A stretch of DNA of 64,000 nt from Clostridia bacterium. GTDB taxonomy: Bacteria; Bacillota; Clostridia; Christensenellales; Aristaeellaceae. The notes beneath the pieces were generated by a model. The model did no database searches, was not told where the DNA came from, and saw nothing but the letters and a program-made list of their open reading frames with translations. The stretch spans positions 62,001 through 126,000 of the forward strand of contig JAFXZS010000008.1 of assembly GCA_017541105.1 (NCBI GenBank). Reading direction: 5' to 3'. Shown here piece after piece: positions 15,760 through 23,825 of the stretch. The first letter of the stretch is position 1. Each line of letters starts with the position of its first letter. A program made the position numbers and the translations under genes.

Positions 15760-17841
15760 TTATCTGGCCAGCGCGTCCTTCAGTACTTCAAGGTTGGCTT
15801 CCATCACGCCCAGATAGGTCCGTCCCAGGGCCACATCCTGCGCCGTGATGCGCTGCAGGGAATCCAGGGTCAGAATCTTCAGGTTCTGATGCCCGGAAGT
15901 TTCAGCCACCGTCTCGGCGATTTTGTGATTGGCGCCTTCGATGGTCAGGACAGCGGGCAGATCCAGTTCATCGACCTTCTGTGCCAGGAACGCAATGGTC
16001 GCAAAACTGGCCTCGCTCTCTGCGGAGCATCCGGAGAAGGCGGCATAATAGTTCAGCCCGTAATCATCCGTCAGATAGCGGAAGGGGAACCGGTCGCCGA
16101 ACAGGACCGTCCGGACAGGAGAAGCCTCCACGGCCTTGGTGTATTCCTCATCCAGCGCGGCCAGCTTCTCAATGTAAGCCGCGGCATTGACGGTATAAAG
16201 GTCCGCATGGGCATCGTCGATCCCGGCCATGGCTTCCGCGATGATTTTCACCAGCTTTTCAGCATTGCGCAGGCTCAGCCAGACATGTTCGTCGGCTTCT
16301 TTCTCCTCCTCATGATGATGCTCATGGTTGGAGCCATGGCCGGTGAAAGCATCCAGTACGCCCCGGGCGTCCAGGGATGCCGGGAAGAAGGTCGGCCATC
16401 TGTGTTCCGGATCCTCGATATCGTCAAAACCCGTATTGCTGGTGCGGATATGGAAGTGCTCCGCCATGCAGGGCTCGATCAGATGATCGTTGAACTCGAT
16501 GTAAACCGGCACGCCGCTGTCCGGATCCAGCGCCTTGAAGCGGTACATTGCGGCCCTGCTGCCTGAGGACCAGCTCTGGAGATAATACCCCAGATAGATA
16601 TACTTGCTCTTGCAGGTATTGCCGTTGATATCGGTAAACTCGATGGTGCTGTCATCCGCGTTGACGGTGATGGCCGCAATGTCGGTCTGATAGCCGGCAG
16701 CGTAATACTCCTTGTATTCCTCGGCGGTCTTTTCTCCGAATTCCGCCTTTTTCGCGAAGCCTTCATCCAGAGAGCCGTCCAGCACATAGGGATAAGCGGA
16801 CTGCCAGGTGCCATTCCAGCAGAGAAGCGGACGGTTCTTTACCTCGTCATCCTCAAAAGCGCTGACTTCCATTTCATGGGCATCCAGCTCTTCCACTTCG
16901 TGGGGATCCACGTAATGCTCCATGAATTCGCTCAGCATATCGTCCGCGTTGTCAATCGCGGCGGAATAGTAGGTCGGCCAGTTGTCGGCGATCTCCAGCA
17001 TTGCCTTGGCGTCCTCGCCGCAATAGACATGGAAATGCTCGGCCTTGGTATCGTAATTCAGATGATCGTCAAACTGCACATATCCGGGAGCGGCTTCGTC
17101 GCCGGAAACCTTCCTGAACTGATAGCGGATGCTGGTTTCGCCCCAGCAGTCGGAATACCATCCGTCATAGGCATAGGCAGCCTTGCAGGTTTCCCCGCTC
17201 TCGTCGATGAATTCAATGGTGTCGCCCTGGATGTTGATATACCGGACCGTCGTCTCATTGCCTTTGAGGAAGAAATCCCATGCTTCCTCAATTCCCATGT
17301 CTTCGGCTTCCGCCATGAACGGAGCGGCGGATTTGAAAATGGGATCCGACATATAAGGATATACCGACTTCCAGCTTCCCTGGTAATTGTCAATGGAACG
17401 GTCCTCGGTAACCTCTTTCTTTCCGTGGCTGTGTTCATGGTCATGCGTATGCTGCATGCCTTCTACTTCTTCTTCCATTTTGATGTCTTCGCCCATCGCT
17501 TCCACCAGGTTGATGACCCGGACACCGGAATCGGGCGCGGCGGCCAGCACGTCGTCCACCCATTCGTCGCTTTCTCCGCCCACATAGATAAACAGATCAC
17601 TGTTTGCGATCTTCAGGATATCCTGCGCGGTGGGCTGGTAGCTGTGCAGATCCACCCCGTTGTCCAGCAGCATGGCCAGATCCATCCCGGCCAGCTGGTC
17701 ACCGGCCACTTCACGTACCCAGTCATAAATGGGAAAGATTGTGGTTACTACACTGATTTTCTTTTCAGCCAGGGCGGCGGGCGCCGTCACGCAGCTCAGA
17801 AGCATGCCGATCACGGCAAGAACAGCTATAAACTTTTTCAT
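15760..17841 (-). CDS. Zinc-binding protein: ZnuA split by two tandem ZinT domains
   Basis: A 693-residue secreted protein (signal peptide 1-25, cleavage near ALA-EKK) expected to capture Zn2+ for uptake. Residues 27-120 are the ZnuA N-lobe with the LHSYQPTAQD ligand loop. A His-rich stretch (130-140) leads to a first ZinT domain (about 147-310, AEHFHVY), a second ZinT domain (about 338-500, AEHFHIR), a second His-rich loop (501-519), then the ZnuA C-lobe (EHVWLSLRNAEK). The usual C-lobe histidine is replaced: the segment reads GDRFPFRYL. Known AdcA fusions carry one ZinT domain at the C-terminus. No Znu permease or ATPase is nearby. Confidence 0.85.
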   Translation of the reverse strand: MKKFIAVLAVIGMLLSCVTAPAALAEKKISVVTTIFPIYDWVREVAGDQLAGMDLAMLLDNGVDLHSYQPTAQDILKIANSDLFIYVGGESDEWVDDVLAAAPDSGVRVINLVEAMGEDIKMEEEVEGMQHTHDHEHSHGKKEVTEDRSIDNYQGSWKSVYPYMSDPIFKSAAPFMAEAEDMGIEEAWDFFLKGNETTVRYINIQGDTIEFIDESGETCKAAYAYDGWYSDCWGETSIRYQFRKVSGDEAAPGYVQFDDHLNYDTKAEHFHVYCGEDAKAMLEIADNWPTYYSAAIDNADDMLSEFMEHYVDPHEVEELDAHEMEVSAFEDDEVKNRPLLCWNGTWQSAYPYVLDGSLDEGFAKKAEFGEKTAEEYKEYYAAGYQTDIAAITVNADDSTIEFTDINGNTCKSKYIYLGYYLQSWSSGSRAAMYRFKALDPDSGVPVYIEFNDHLIEPCMAEHFHIRTSNTGFDDIEDPEHRWPTFFPASLDARGVLDAFTGHGSNHEHHHEEEKEADEHVWLSLRNAEKLVKIIAEAMAGIDDAHADLYTVNAAAYIEKLAALDEEYTKAVEASPVRTVLFGDRFPFRYLTDDYGLNYYAAFSGCSAESEASFATIAFLAQKVDELDLPAVLTIEGANHKIAETVAETSGHQNLKILTLDSLQRITAQDVALGRTYLGVMEANLEVLKDALAR

Positions 17842-17860
17842 GATGGTTTTCCTCCGAATC

Positions 17861-17871
17861 TCAATAATTGA
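17861..17871. promoter_or_regulatory. Palindrome TCAATAATTGA upstream of the ZnuA-ZinT gene
   Basis: A 5-1-5 palindrome 20 bp before the ATG. The same sequence occurs in opposite orientation at 17938-17948, overlapping the end of the preceding gene, 77 bp away. It is a candidate metalloregulator site; its role is inferred. Confidence 0.4.
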
Positions 17872-17937
17872 ATCTGTATTTTGGGATAAAAGCAGGGCAC
17901 AGGATCCTGAAGATACCGTGTGCGGGTTCCCTCGAGA

Positions 17938-18237
17938 TCAATTATTGAGTCGGACTTTCCAGCTTACCAGCGTACACCGGAGGCTCACGCGAAGCCCGTC
18001 CGGCGCGCAGAGCGCGCGGCGGAGCGTCAGCGCGGCACGCACGAGAAGAACCGTCAGGACAAGCAGCCCAAAGCTGTGCAGCAATGCCCGGACCTCCTCG
18101 ATATGCCTGCAGACTTCGCAGTGCCTTCCGACGCAGGCATGATCTGCCTCGTGTACGATGTAAACGAAAGAAGTGAACAGGACAAGAACCATGCCGATAC
18201 ATGCGATCAGCGCAAGGACACGTTTCGATCTGTTCAT
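17938..18237 (-). CDS. Small membrane protein with CxGxxCxxC motif, zinc-operon associated
   Basis: A 99-residue protein with a signal-anchor or first helix (9-30), then EADHACVGRHCEVC, a cluster of His/Cys residues likely to bind metal outside or at the membrane, then a second helix (about 55-75) and the C-terminus LVSWKVRLNN. I recall similar short proteins next to zinc uptake genes in other Clostridia, with the same DHxCxGxxCxxC block and similar C-terminus, but they have no assigned function. It is first in the zinc operon, directly behind the operator-promoter. Confidence 0.65.
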   Translation of the reverse strand: MNRSKRVLALIACIGMVLVLFTSFVYIVHEADHACVGRHCEVCRHIEEVRALLHSFGLLVLTVLLVRAALTLRRALCAPDGLRVSLRCTLVSWKVRLNN

Positions 18238-18321
18238 TGTCCATCCCTCCTTTCTCCGCAGGCCTCAGCGGCTTCCGTGCTCCGCCCGGCCCGCGGCACA
18301 GGCTTCGCACGGTCGGTTTTC

Positions 18322-18354
18322 AAATGAATTTGATTTTGAAAACCAAATTCATTT
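18322..18354. promoter_or_regulatory. 33-bp operator palindrome at the zinc operon start
   Basis: Perfect 11-bp arms AAATGAATTTG (18322-18332) and CAAATTCATTT (18344-18354) flank an 11-bp centre. A second interlocked inverted repeat, GGTTTTCAAA/TTTGAAAACC (18315-18324 and 18335-18344), overlaps it. The centre TGATTTTGAAAACCA is a near 7-1-7 Fur-type box. The block starts within the -10 and covers the transcription start, a repressor position. Confidence 0.65.
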
Positions 18355-18378
18355 TAGCATGTTTTTTGCATTTGTCAA
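18351..18378 (-). promoter_or_regulatory. Promoter of the zinc operon
   Basis: On the minus strand: TTGACA (18378-18373), a 16-bp spacer, TAAAAT (18356-18351), overlapping the 33-bp palindrome. Confidence 0.75.
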
Positions 18379-18398
18379 TACGAAAATGAAAACTATTT

Positions 18399-18815
18399 TT
18401 ATTTTGTTGGTTCAATCTTCCGCCGGCGGATCAGCTTCGTGATTCCGAGGACCGCGGCGCGGATCACCGCGAAAACCGCAAACATGGCGATGAATCCGCC
18501 GATTCCAAACACAATATCCGCAAATTCCATATCCCCTTTTTTCGTAATCCGCTGGCCGATCTCGACCGAAAAGGTGATCACCAGAATCAGCGTAAAAACA
18601 TAAATCCATGTAATAACCATCACATGATTTGTCCGGGCCAGGTGGCGGAACAGCGGATGGATGAGAAAAACCAGCAGCATCCCCAGAATCCCGATCACCA
18701 GAAAATGCAGTTGTTTATCAGAAAGCGTCCCTTCAAACTGATCATTCAGCCGGGTGATCCTGTCATGAACCATGGCCGTCCAGTCCACCGCCTGATACAG
18801 CAGCTCCTTCAGCAT
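18399..18815 (-). CDS. VanZ-like small membrane protein
   Basis: A 138-residue protein with four predicted membrane helices. LSDKQLHFLVIG after an amphipathic N-terminus and VEIGQRITKKGDMEFADIVFGIGG resemble the SDKxxH and ExxQ...GDxxDxxxNxxG pattern of VanZ-type proteins. Function unknown; VanZ itself lowers teicoplanin susceptibility, but family resemblance does not show that here. GGAGC precedes the ATG. Confidence 0.55.
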   Translation of the reverse strand: MLKELLYQAVDWTAMVHDRITRLNDQFEGTLSDKQLHFLVIGILGMLLVFLIHPLFRHLARTNHVMVITWIYVFTLILVITFSVEIGQRITKKGDMEFADIVFGIGGFIAMFAVFAVIRAAVLGITKLIRRRKIEPTK

Positions 18816-18868
18816 AAGCGCTCCTTTCCGCCTTCAGCAAAGCCGGACCGGCTTTGGAAGACAGTGAC

Positions 18869-18897
18869 ATCATATACTCCCTTTCGCGCTTTTGCAA
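18869..18897 (-). promoter_or_regulatory. Promoter of the VanZ-like gene
   Basis: On the minus strand: TTGCAA (18897-18892), a 17-bp spacer, TATGAT (18874-18869). A 9-1-9 palindrome (CAAAGCCGG/CCGGCTTTG, 18838-18856) lies in the short leader. Confidence 0.6.
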
Positions 18898-18944
18898 ATC
18901 GGCAGGTCCCGTACCGGCGGCAGATGCGCCGGCGCGCTTTCTCC

Positions 18945-20198
18945 TCACGGTTTCCCGCGGCCGCCGTCTCCGCTTTCGGCAGTCCGGGAAGAAGCCGCCG
19001 CGGAGCCGGTATTCCGGCTCTTCCGCAGCATGAAAGCCCGGACGACCTGAATGCCGATCCTGTAGGGAAGCGGGCGGAGCGCTTTGTCCGCTTCCTTCAG
19101 CTTTTCCCGGATCGGAATTCCCTGCGGGCAGTGCTTTTCACATTTTCCGCAGCCCAAACACCGGGTCGCGAACGCAGGCTGCCGCGTCAGGCCCACCGTC
19201 TGAGCAAACTGAAAGCGTCCGTCTGCCTTCCCTTCCGTATACATGGCGTTATAGCAGCGAAAGATGCCCGGGATATCCACTCCTCCGGGGCACGGCATGC
19301 AATAGCGGCATCCGGTGCATCCGACTTTTTCCCGCGCGCGGATCAGCTCCTTCACCCGTTCCAGCAATGCCAGGTCTTTTTCCGTCAGATCTCCCGGGCG
19401 TGCCGCGCTCGCGGTTTCCACGTTTTCCCTGACCATGTCCAGGGAATTCATTCCGGAAAGAACAACGGTCACTTCCGGCTGATGATAAAGCCACCGGAAT
19501 GCCCAGGCGGCGGGAGACCATTCCCGTTCATTCTCCGCGATGGCTTTCCTGGCCTCCGCGGGCAGCAGGTTTACCAGCTTCCCGCCCCGGAGCGGTTCCA
19601 TGATGATGACAGGGATGCCTTTCGCGGCTGCCGCCTTGAGGCCGGCCACGCCGGCCTGGGTGGTTTCATCCAGATAGTTGTACTGAATCTGGCAGAAATC
19701 CCAGTCATAATCCTGAAGGATCTTCAGGAAGTTTTCCGTGTTTCCGTGATAGGAAAACCCGATGTTCCGGATTGCGCCGGATGCTTTCTTCTCCCGGATC
19801 CAGTCCCGGATGCCCATTTGCTTGAGCCGTTCCCACTGGGCCACGTCCGTCAGCATGTGCATCAGATAATAATCGATTGTATCCGTCCGGAGGCGCTGGA
19901 GCTCTTCCCGGAAGTATTTCTCGGCGCCCGCGAGGCTGCCGGCCATATACTGCGGCAGTTTGGTGGCAATGTTCACCTGATCCCGGATGCCGTTGCGTTC
20001 CAGGATCGTTCCCAGCGCCGCTTCGCTGCCGGGATAGATGTAAGCGGTATCAAAATAATTCACGCCGGCCCGGAACGCCGCCATGATCTCTTCCTCCGCC
20101 TTATCCAGGTCAATCGCGTTTCCCTTCCTTGTGAAACGCATGCATCCGAAACCCAGGACGGACAGCTCCCGTCCGGATCTGTCTTTTCGATACTGCAT
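18945..20198 (-). CDS. Aldo/keto reductase with C-terminal ferredoxin domain
   Basis: A 417-residue protein. Residues 1-280 form the NAD(P)H-dependent aldo/keto reductase barrel with the tetrad Asp50, Tyr55, Lys79 (ATKLP) and His114 (YYLMHM). A C-terminal domain carries CTGCRYCMPCPGGVDIP and CLGCGKCEKHCPQ, two cysteine clusters that fit [4Fe-4S] centres. Such hybrids are common in anaerobes; the physiological carbonyl substrate is not known. The last 25 residues are low-complexity. Confidence 0.88.
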   Translation of the reverse strand: MQYRKDRSGRELSVLGFGCMRFTRKGNAIDLDKAEEEIMAAFRAGVNYFDTAYIYPGSEAALGTILERNGIRDQVNIATKLPQYMAGSLAGAEKYFREELQRLRTDTIDYYLMHMLTDVAQWERLKQMGIRDWIREKKASGAIRNIGFSYHGNTENFLKILQDYDWDFCQIQYNYLDETTQAGVAGLKAAAAKGIPVIIMEPLRGGKLVNLLPAEARKAIAENEREWSPAAWAFRWLYHQPEVTVVLSGMNSLDMVRENVETASAARPGDLTEKDLALLERVKELIRAREKVGCTGCRYCMPCPGGVDIPGIFRCYNAMYTEGKADGRFQFAQTVGLTRQPAFATRCLGCGKCEKHCPQGIPIREKLKEADKALRPLPYRIGIQVVRAFMLRKSRNTGSAAASSRTAESGDGGRGKP

Positions 20199-20236
20199 CC
20201 TCTTCCCTCCCCGAATCCCTGTTTGCTTTGTGCTGT

Positions 20237-20746
20237 CTACGAATGAATCCGGATCTCCGGCAAAACGGCGTCGATATCCACAAAGCCGACTTTGCCATGA
20301 TCCCGGTCAATGTAAACCGGCACCGTTGCGGATTGGAGCATTTTCGTCACATCGGTAAACAGATATCTGCTGCGGTAAACGTGGACGACACCGGAATCGT
20401 CCGTATACGCGCATTCCACAACACGGGGATGGCCATTGGACAGATTCACGTTCCGCTGTTCGGTGATTCCGATGATTTCCGCGTTCACGCAGTATCCGCC
20501 GTAATAGGCCCTCCGCAGCAGGTATCTCCGGCGGATATCCGCCCCCAGAAGGATCAGCCCCAGCAGCAGGAACATGCCGCCGAGCCCGCCGAAGGTTGCC
20601 AGAAACACGATCGGGTCATCCGGGTGTTCCCACGGGATCGCGCCGGACTGCCAGAACACCAGCGCGATCGGAACAAAAATCAGCCCGATCGGCAGCAGGG
20701 TCCATCCGACGATACCTTTTGCGGTCCACCCCATCTTTTTGCGCAT
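20237..20746 (-). CDS. Membrane protein with extracytoplasmic or cytosolic beta domain
   Basis: A 169-residue protein: two helices (about 10-33 and 42-66) joined by a short acidic loop, then about 100 residues of beta-rich sequence ending VPVYIDRDHGKVGFVDID. The layout resembles DUF3592-type membrane proteins, but I am not certain. The ATG at 20746 follows GGAGGAGAG; the frame is open further upstream without an RBS. Preceded by the YjjG-like gene on the same strand, 59 bp away. Confidence 0.6.
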   Translation of the reverse strand: MRKKMGWTAKGIVGWTLLPIGLIFVPIALVFWQSGAIPWEHPDDPIVFLATFGGLGGMFLLLGLILLGADIRRRYLLRRAYYGGYCVNAEIIGITEQRNVNLSNGHPRVVECAYTDDSGVVHVYRSRYLFTDVTKMLQSATVPVYIDRDHGKVGFVDIDAVLPEIRIHS

Positions 20747-20805
20747 GGAACTCTCCTCCCCCGTTCTGCCGGATTCTGCCGTGCCCGCTGTATCCGCCGC
20801 CGGAT

Positions 20806-21534
20806 TCAGCGGCCGCCCCGGGCTTCTGCCCACCTTCCGAGGATCTCATAAAGCTCATCGAAGGAGGACGCGCAGTAATCAATCCCGTACGTTTTTATGG
20901 CGCTTTCCGTGTCTCCCTCCGGCATGAACCACACCGAACACAGGGAGGCGTTTTTTGCGCCCAACATATCCGAGGTGAGCGAATCCCCGATCACAATGCA
21001 GGATTCCCCGGGTGCTCCGATCTGTTTCAGGCAGAGATCGAAATATGCTTTGGAAGGCTTCGCAACACCCAGATCCTCGCTGACGAACAGGCCGTCGATA
21101 TACCGGTCAAGCCCCGTGGACGCAATCCTGCCCCTGGCATTCATGGTGACGCCGTTGGTGATGATGAAGATCCTTGAATCCGCGATCCCGTTCCTGATCT
21201 TCTTCACGCATTCCAGCGCGCCGTCCATCAGCACGCCGTTGACCGACATGGTCCTGATGAAATCTTCGTTAATTTTCAGCGGATCAAGCTTCGCCGTGTC
21301 TCCTCCGCACCGCCTGAAAACCTCCTGAAACCTCCTTGTAAAGAGTTCTTCCCTTGAAATGGTTCCTTTTTCAAACTCCAGCCAGAGGGCTTTGTTGCAG
21401 GCTTTGAAATCCTGATAGATCTCATCTGAGTACGAAAGGCCGTTGGCTTTCAGCACGATTCCGAGGGCCTTGTATTCGGACGCGTGAAAATCCAGCAAGG
21501 TCTGGTCGAGATCAAAAAGAAAATACCTGTACAT
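20806..21534 (-). CDS. HAD hydrolase, YjjG-like pyrimidine 5'-nucleotidase
   Basis: A 242-residue cytosolic HAD phosphatase with motif I FDLDQTLLDF (Asp8, Asp10), an alpha-helical C1 cap, motif II IITNG, the motif III lysine in GVAKPSKAYF and motif IV IGDSLTSDM. Cap type and motif spacing match the YjjG group, which dephosphorylates pyrimidine and damaged nucleotides. Length is normal. It lies 42 bp after the nucleotidyltransferase gene, same strand. Confidence 0.82.
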   Translation of the reverse strand: MYRYFLFDLDQTLLDFHASEYKALGIVLKANGLSYSDEIYQDFKACNKALWLEFEKGTISREELFTRRFQEVFRRCGGDTAKLDPLKINEDFIRTMSVNGVLMDGALECVKKIRNGIADSRIFIITNGVTMNARGRIASTGLDRYIDGLFVSEDLGVAKPSKAYFDLCLKQIGAPGESCIVIGDSLTSDMLGAKNASLCSVWFMPEGDTESAIKTYGIDYCASSFDELYEILGRWAEARGGR

Positions 21535-21576
21535 CGGTTATGCTTCCTCCGGTTCGGAATCATCCGGGGCGGCAGG

Positions 21577-22617
21577 TCATCCGGGGACTCCGTCCGCCTC
21601 CGCCACCGTGCGGCGGTTGATCCTTTCCACAAAAGCGCCGGTTTTCTCCATGTCCGGATGGTCGGGCAGGGTGGTTTTCCGCGCCGCTTCCTGGAAATGA
21701 TGTTCATAATGTTCCAGGATTTCATTGAACTCGGGCAGCAGCGTCCCGTCCTCTGCCAGAAAACCGCCGTTCCGGATTTTCATCAGCAGCGGCAGGTCCT
21801 CCTGCCTGCAGGTAATGATTTCGTGTTTCTCCAGGATATCGATGCCTGTCATCAGCAGGCGGATCAGATGCATGGCATGCTTGTTCAGATGGTTCTCATC
21901 CTTTTTGTGATTCCGGTGCCCGATTTTATCGTAATCACGGACAACCCCGCGCAATGTATCCAGCATGCTGTTGCAGTCGCGCAGCGGCAGATGCTGATAA
22001 TTCGCGTCCATAAAGATTTCCGTCTCCATTTCCGGTGTCACAGCCTGATCAATATACAGCCGGAATGTGCCGGCACCGGACCGCGGGTTTCGCTGGTTGA
22101 AATCCTCCAGGGCATTCCGCACGGAAGTCAGGATATGTTTTTCCCGTTCCGCCTGCGGCAGCGCGTCCCGGGCAATGGCGTTCTGCAGGCGGCGGAGCTG
22201 CGCGCCGGCATATCCTCCGAAGGCTTTGATTGCGCGCTTGGACAGGAACAGCGACCGGTTATCAAGCAATTCCTCTCCCGCCGGGGAAAGGATCAGGTAT
22301 TTGTCCCGCGGCAGGCCCATCATTTCACAGCTGTTGGGATTGCATTCCAGCAGCAGCTTTACCAGCTTGTTAAAACCGAAGACCACCGTATCGGTCCCCG
22401 TGTCCGTGTACTGTTCAAATTCCGTCAGTCCCAGGAGATCGGAAGGCTTCTGCATGGCAACGCCTCTGAAATCCACGTCGCTGCCTTCCCGGTTGGTACC
22501 GTATCCGTAGCTTCCCGACAGGCCCAGCAGCATGATCCTTTTTCCGAGATGATCGTTTTCACGAAGAAAAGCGTATTCCGGCCCGTCAAGCAATTTCAGA
22601 AAATCCGGAGCTGCCAC
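21577..22617 (-). CDS. Nucleotidyltransferase of the Pol beta superfamily (COG3541-like)
   Basis: A 346-residue protein with the nucleotidyltransferase signature SGSYGYGTNREGSDVDFRG (Gly35-Ser36, Asp47, Asp49), then a long helical region. It matches the family of uncharacterised YcgL-like predicted nucleotidyltransferases of about 250-350 residues. The GTG at 22617 was chosen because AGGAGGGG lies about nine bases before it; the frame remains open upstream but over a promoter-like region. A TATAAT (22674-22669) lies upstream. The acceptor molecule is unknown. Confidence 0.75.
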   Translation of the reverse strand: MAAPDFLKLLDGPEYAFLRENDHLGKRIMLLGLSGSYGYGTNREGSDVDFRGVAMQKPSDLLGLTEFEQYTDTGTDTVVFGFNKLVKLLLECNPNSCEMMGLPRDKYLILSPAGEELLDNRSLFLSKRAIKAFGGYAGAQLRRLQNAIARDALPQAEREKHILTSVRNALEDFNQRNPRSGAGTFRLYIDQAVTPEMETEIFMDANYQHLPLRDCNSMLDTLRGVVRDYDKIGHRNHKKDENHLNKHAMHLIRLLMTGIDILEKHEIITCRQEDLPLLMKIRNGGFLAEDGTLLPEFNEILEHYEHHFQEAARKTTLPDHPDMEKTGAFVERINRRTVAEADGVPG

Positions 22618-22742
22618 GGCAGTCACCCCCTCCTGCGAAAAGCTTCTGTTCCCCGCCCTGTCCTGCCGATTATAGCAGATTTCCCGGAACAATAAAAGCC
22701 GGCGCTCCGGATCGCCCCGTGGATCCGGCTTCAAATCATAAA

Positions 22743-22935
22743 TTGACAACGGACGCGGGATGTGATACCTTCTCCTTGCCGGCACAAGCCGGCCCGTGCC
22801 CGCCCAAGCGGGTGATCTCTGCAGCATCCCGTTCAATACCGGTGGCCATAAGGTGCCGAAAGCTTTCCCAAGAGGGCTTCCGGGCATTTTCTTTTACACG
22901 GAATGCCCGAGCACATCATGAAGGAGGAATACCCC
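22743..22935 (+). promoter_or_regulatory. Promoter and multi-hairpin leader of the 5'-nucleotidase-like gene
   Basis: TTGACA (22743-22748), 17-bp spacer, TACCTT (22766-22771). The leader of about 160 nt holds successive hairpins: GCCGGC/GCCGGC with an ACAA loop, CCCGC/GCGGG with a CCAA loop, and GGGCATT/AATGCCC near the RBS. It does not match a riboswitch class I know. Confidence 0.5.
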
Positions 22936-23805
22936 ATGAAAAAGTATCAGAAAGCACTCGGTCTGTTCCTGGCGCTGAGCCTGTGCCTCGGCATCTTCGG
23001 TATCGCGGCCGCTTCCACCTTTACGGACGCGCATGGCAACGTGGTTGAGCTGGATGACGCGCTGGAGGCTTACAGCGGTTTTGTTCTGTACGGAGCGGAT
23101 GACGCGGCCAGAAAAGGGGAGACCAACCTGGGCGACCTGTGGGCGGACGCGCTGCGCTGGTTCGCGGTTTCCGGTGAAATCAGCCGGTATTTTGAAGAAG
23201 ACGATATCACGGCCGGCAACACCGCGGTCGACGCCGACGCGGATCACGTGGTGGCGCTGTGGAACGGCGGCAATCTTCGCGCGGATGTGCCGGAAGGAAA
23301 GTTCGGAGCGGAGCAGCTGGCGGAAGTGCTTCCCTACCCCAATAAAGTGGCTGTGGTCTATATGACCGGAGCGCAGCTGCAGGAAGTGCTGGAAGCCGCA
23401 TCCCAGGGGCTGCCGTATTCGGAGGAAAGCGCCGCCGCCTGCGCCGCTTTCATGCAAGTTTCCGGCCTCAGCTACACGGTGGACACCGGAGTGGAATATG
23501 ACAGGGGCGAGGCATACGGGGATCACTGGTTCAAAGCCGCTTCGCTCCGCCGCGTCACCGTTGACGAAGTAAACGGCCTGCCCTTCGACCCCGAAGCCAC
23601 CTATGCCGTCATCACCAGCAACGCGAACTTCAACGGCATGGATTCTTCCTATCTGTTCAGGGAAGCGGCCGAAGCCGGCGAAAAGAGCACCATCACCACC
23701 GCGGTGGTCCGTGATGTCCTCTGGCTGTATATCACAGGTGAACTGAACAACCGGATCGGGGAAGACTACGCCGGGGCCCAGGGGCGGATCACGATCCGGC
23801 CGTAA
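22936..23805 (+). CDS. Secreted protein made of a lone 5'-nucleotidase C-terminal domain
   Basis: A 289-residue exported protein with a signal peptide (1-26, cleaved near AAAS). The mature part matches the 5'-nucleotidase C-terminal domain (PF02872), with NLGDLWADALRW, LWNGGNLRADVPEG and a FDPEATYAVITSNANF segment. Full enzymes have an N-terminal metallophosphatase domain of about 300 residues; it is absent and there is no room for it upstream. The protein might bind nucleosides or nucleotides without hydrolysing them, or work with a separate subunit. GGAGG lies eight bases before the ATG. Confidence 0.8.
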   Translation: MKKYQKALGLFLALSLCLGIFGIAAASTFTDAHGNVVELDDALEAYSGFVLYGADDAARKGETNLGDLWADALRWFAVSGEISRYFEEDDITAGNTAVDADADHVVALWNGGNLRADVPEGKFGAEQLAEVLPYPNKVAVVYMTGAQLQEVLEAASQGLPYSEESAAACAAFMQVSGLSYTVDTGVEYDRGEAYGDHWFKAASLRRVTVDEVNGLPFDPEATYAVITSNANFNGMDSSYLFREAAEAGEKSTITTAVVRDVLWLYITGELNNRIGEDYAGAQGRITIRP

Positions 23806-23825
23806 GCTGCATACGGGAGGAAATC

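Noticed and set aside
22697-22731. Stem AAGCCGG/CCGGCTT as a terminator between divergent genes
   Set aside because: On the minus strand it is followed by TTTTATTG, but no gene reads into it from the right, so it was left out of the list.
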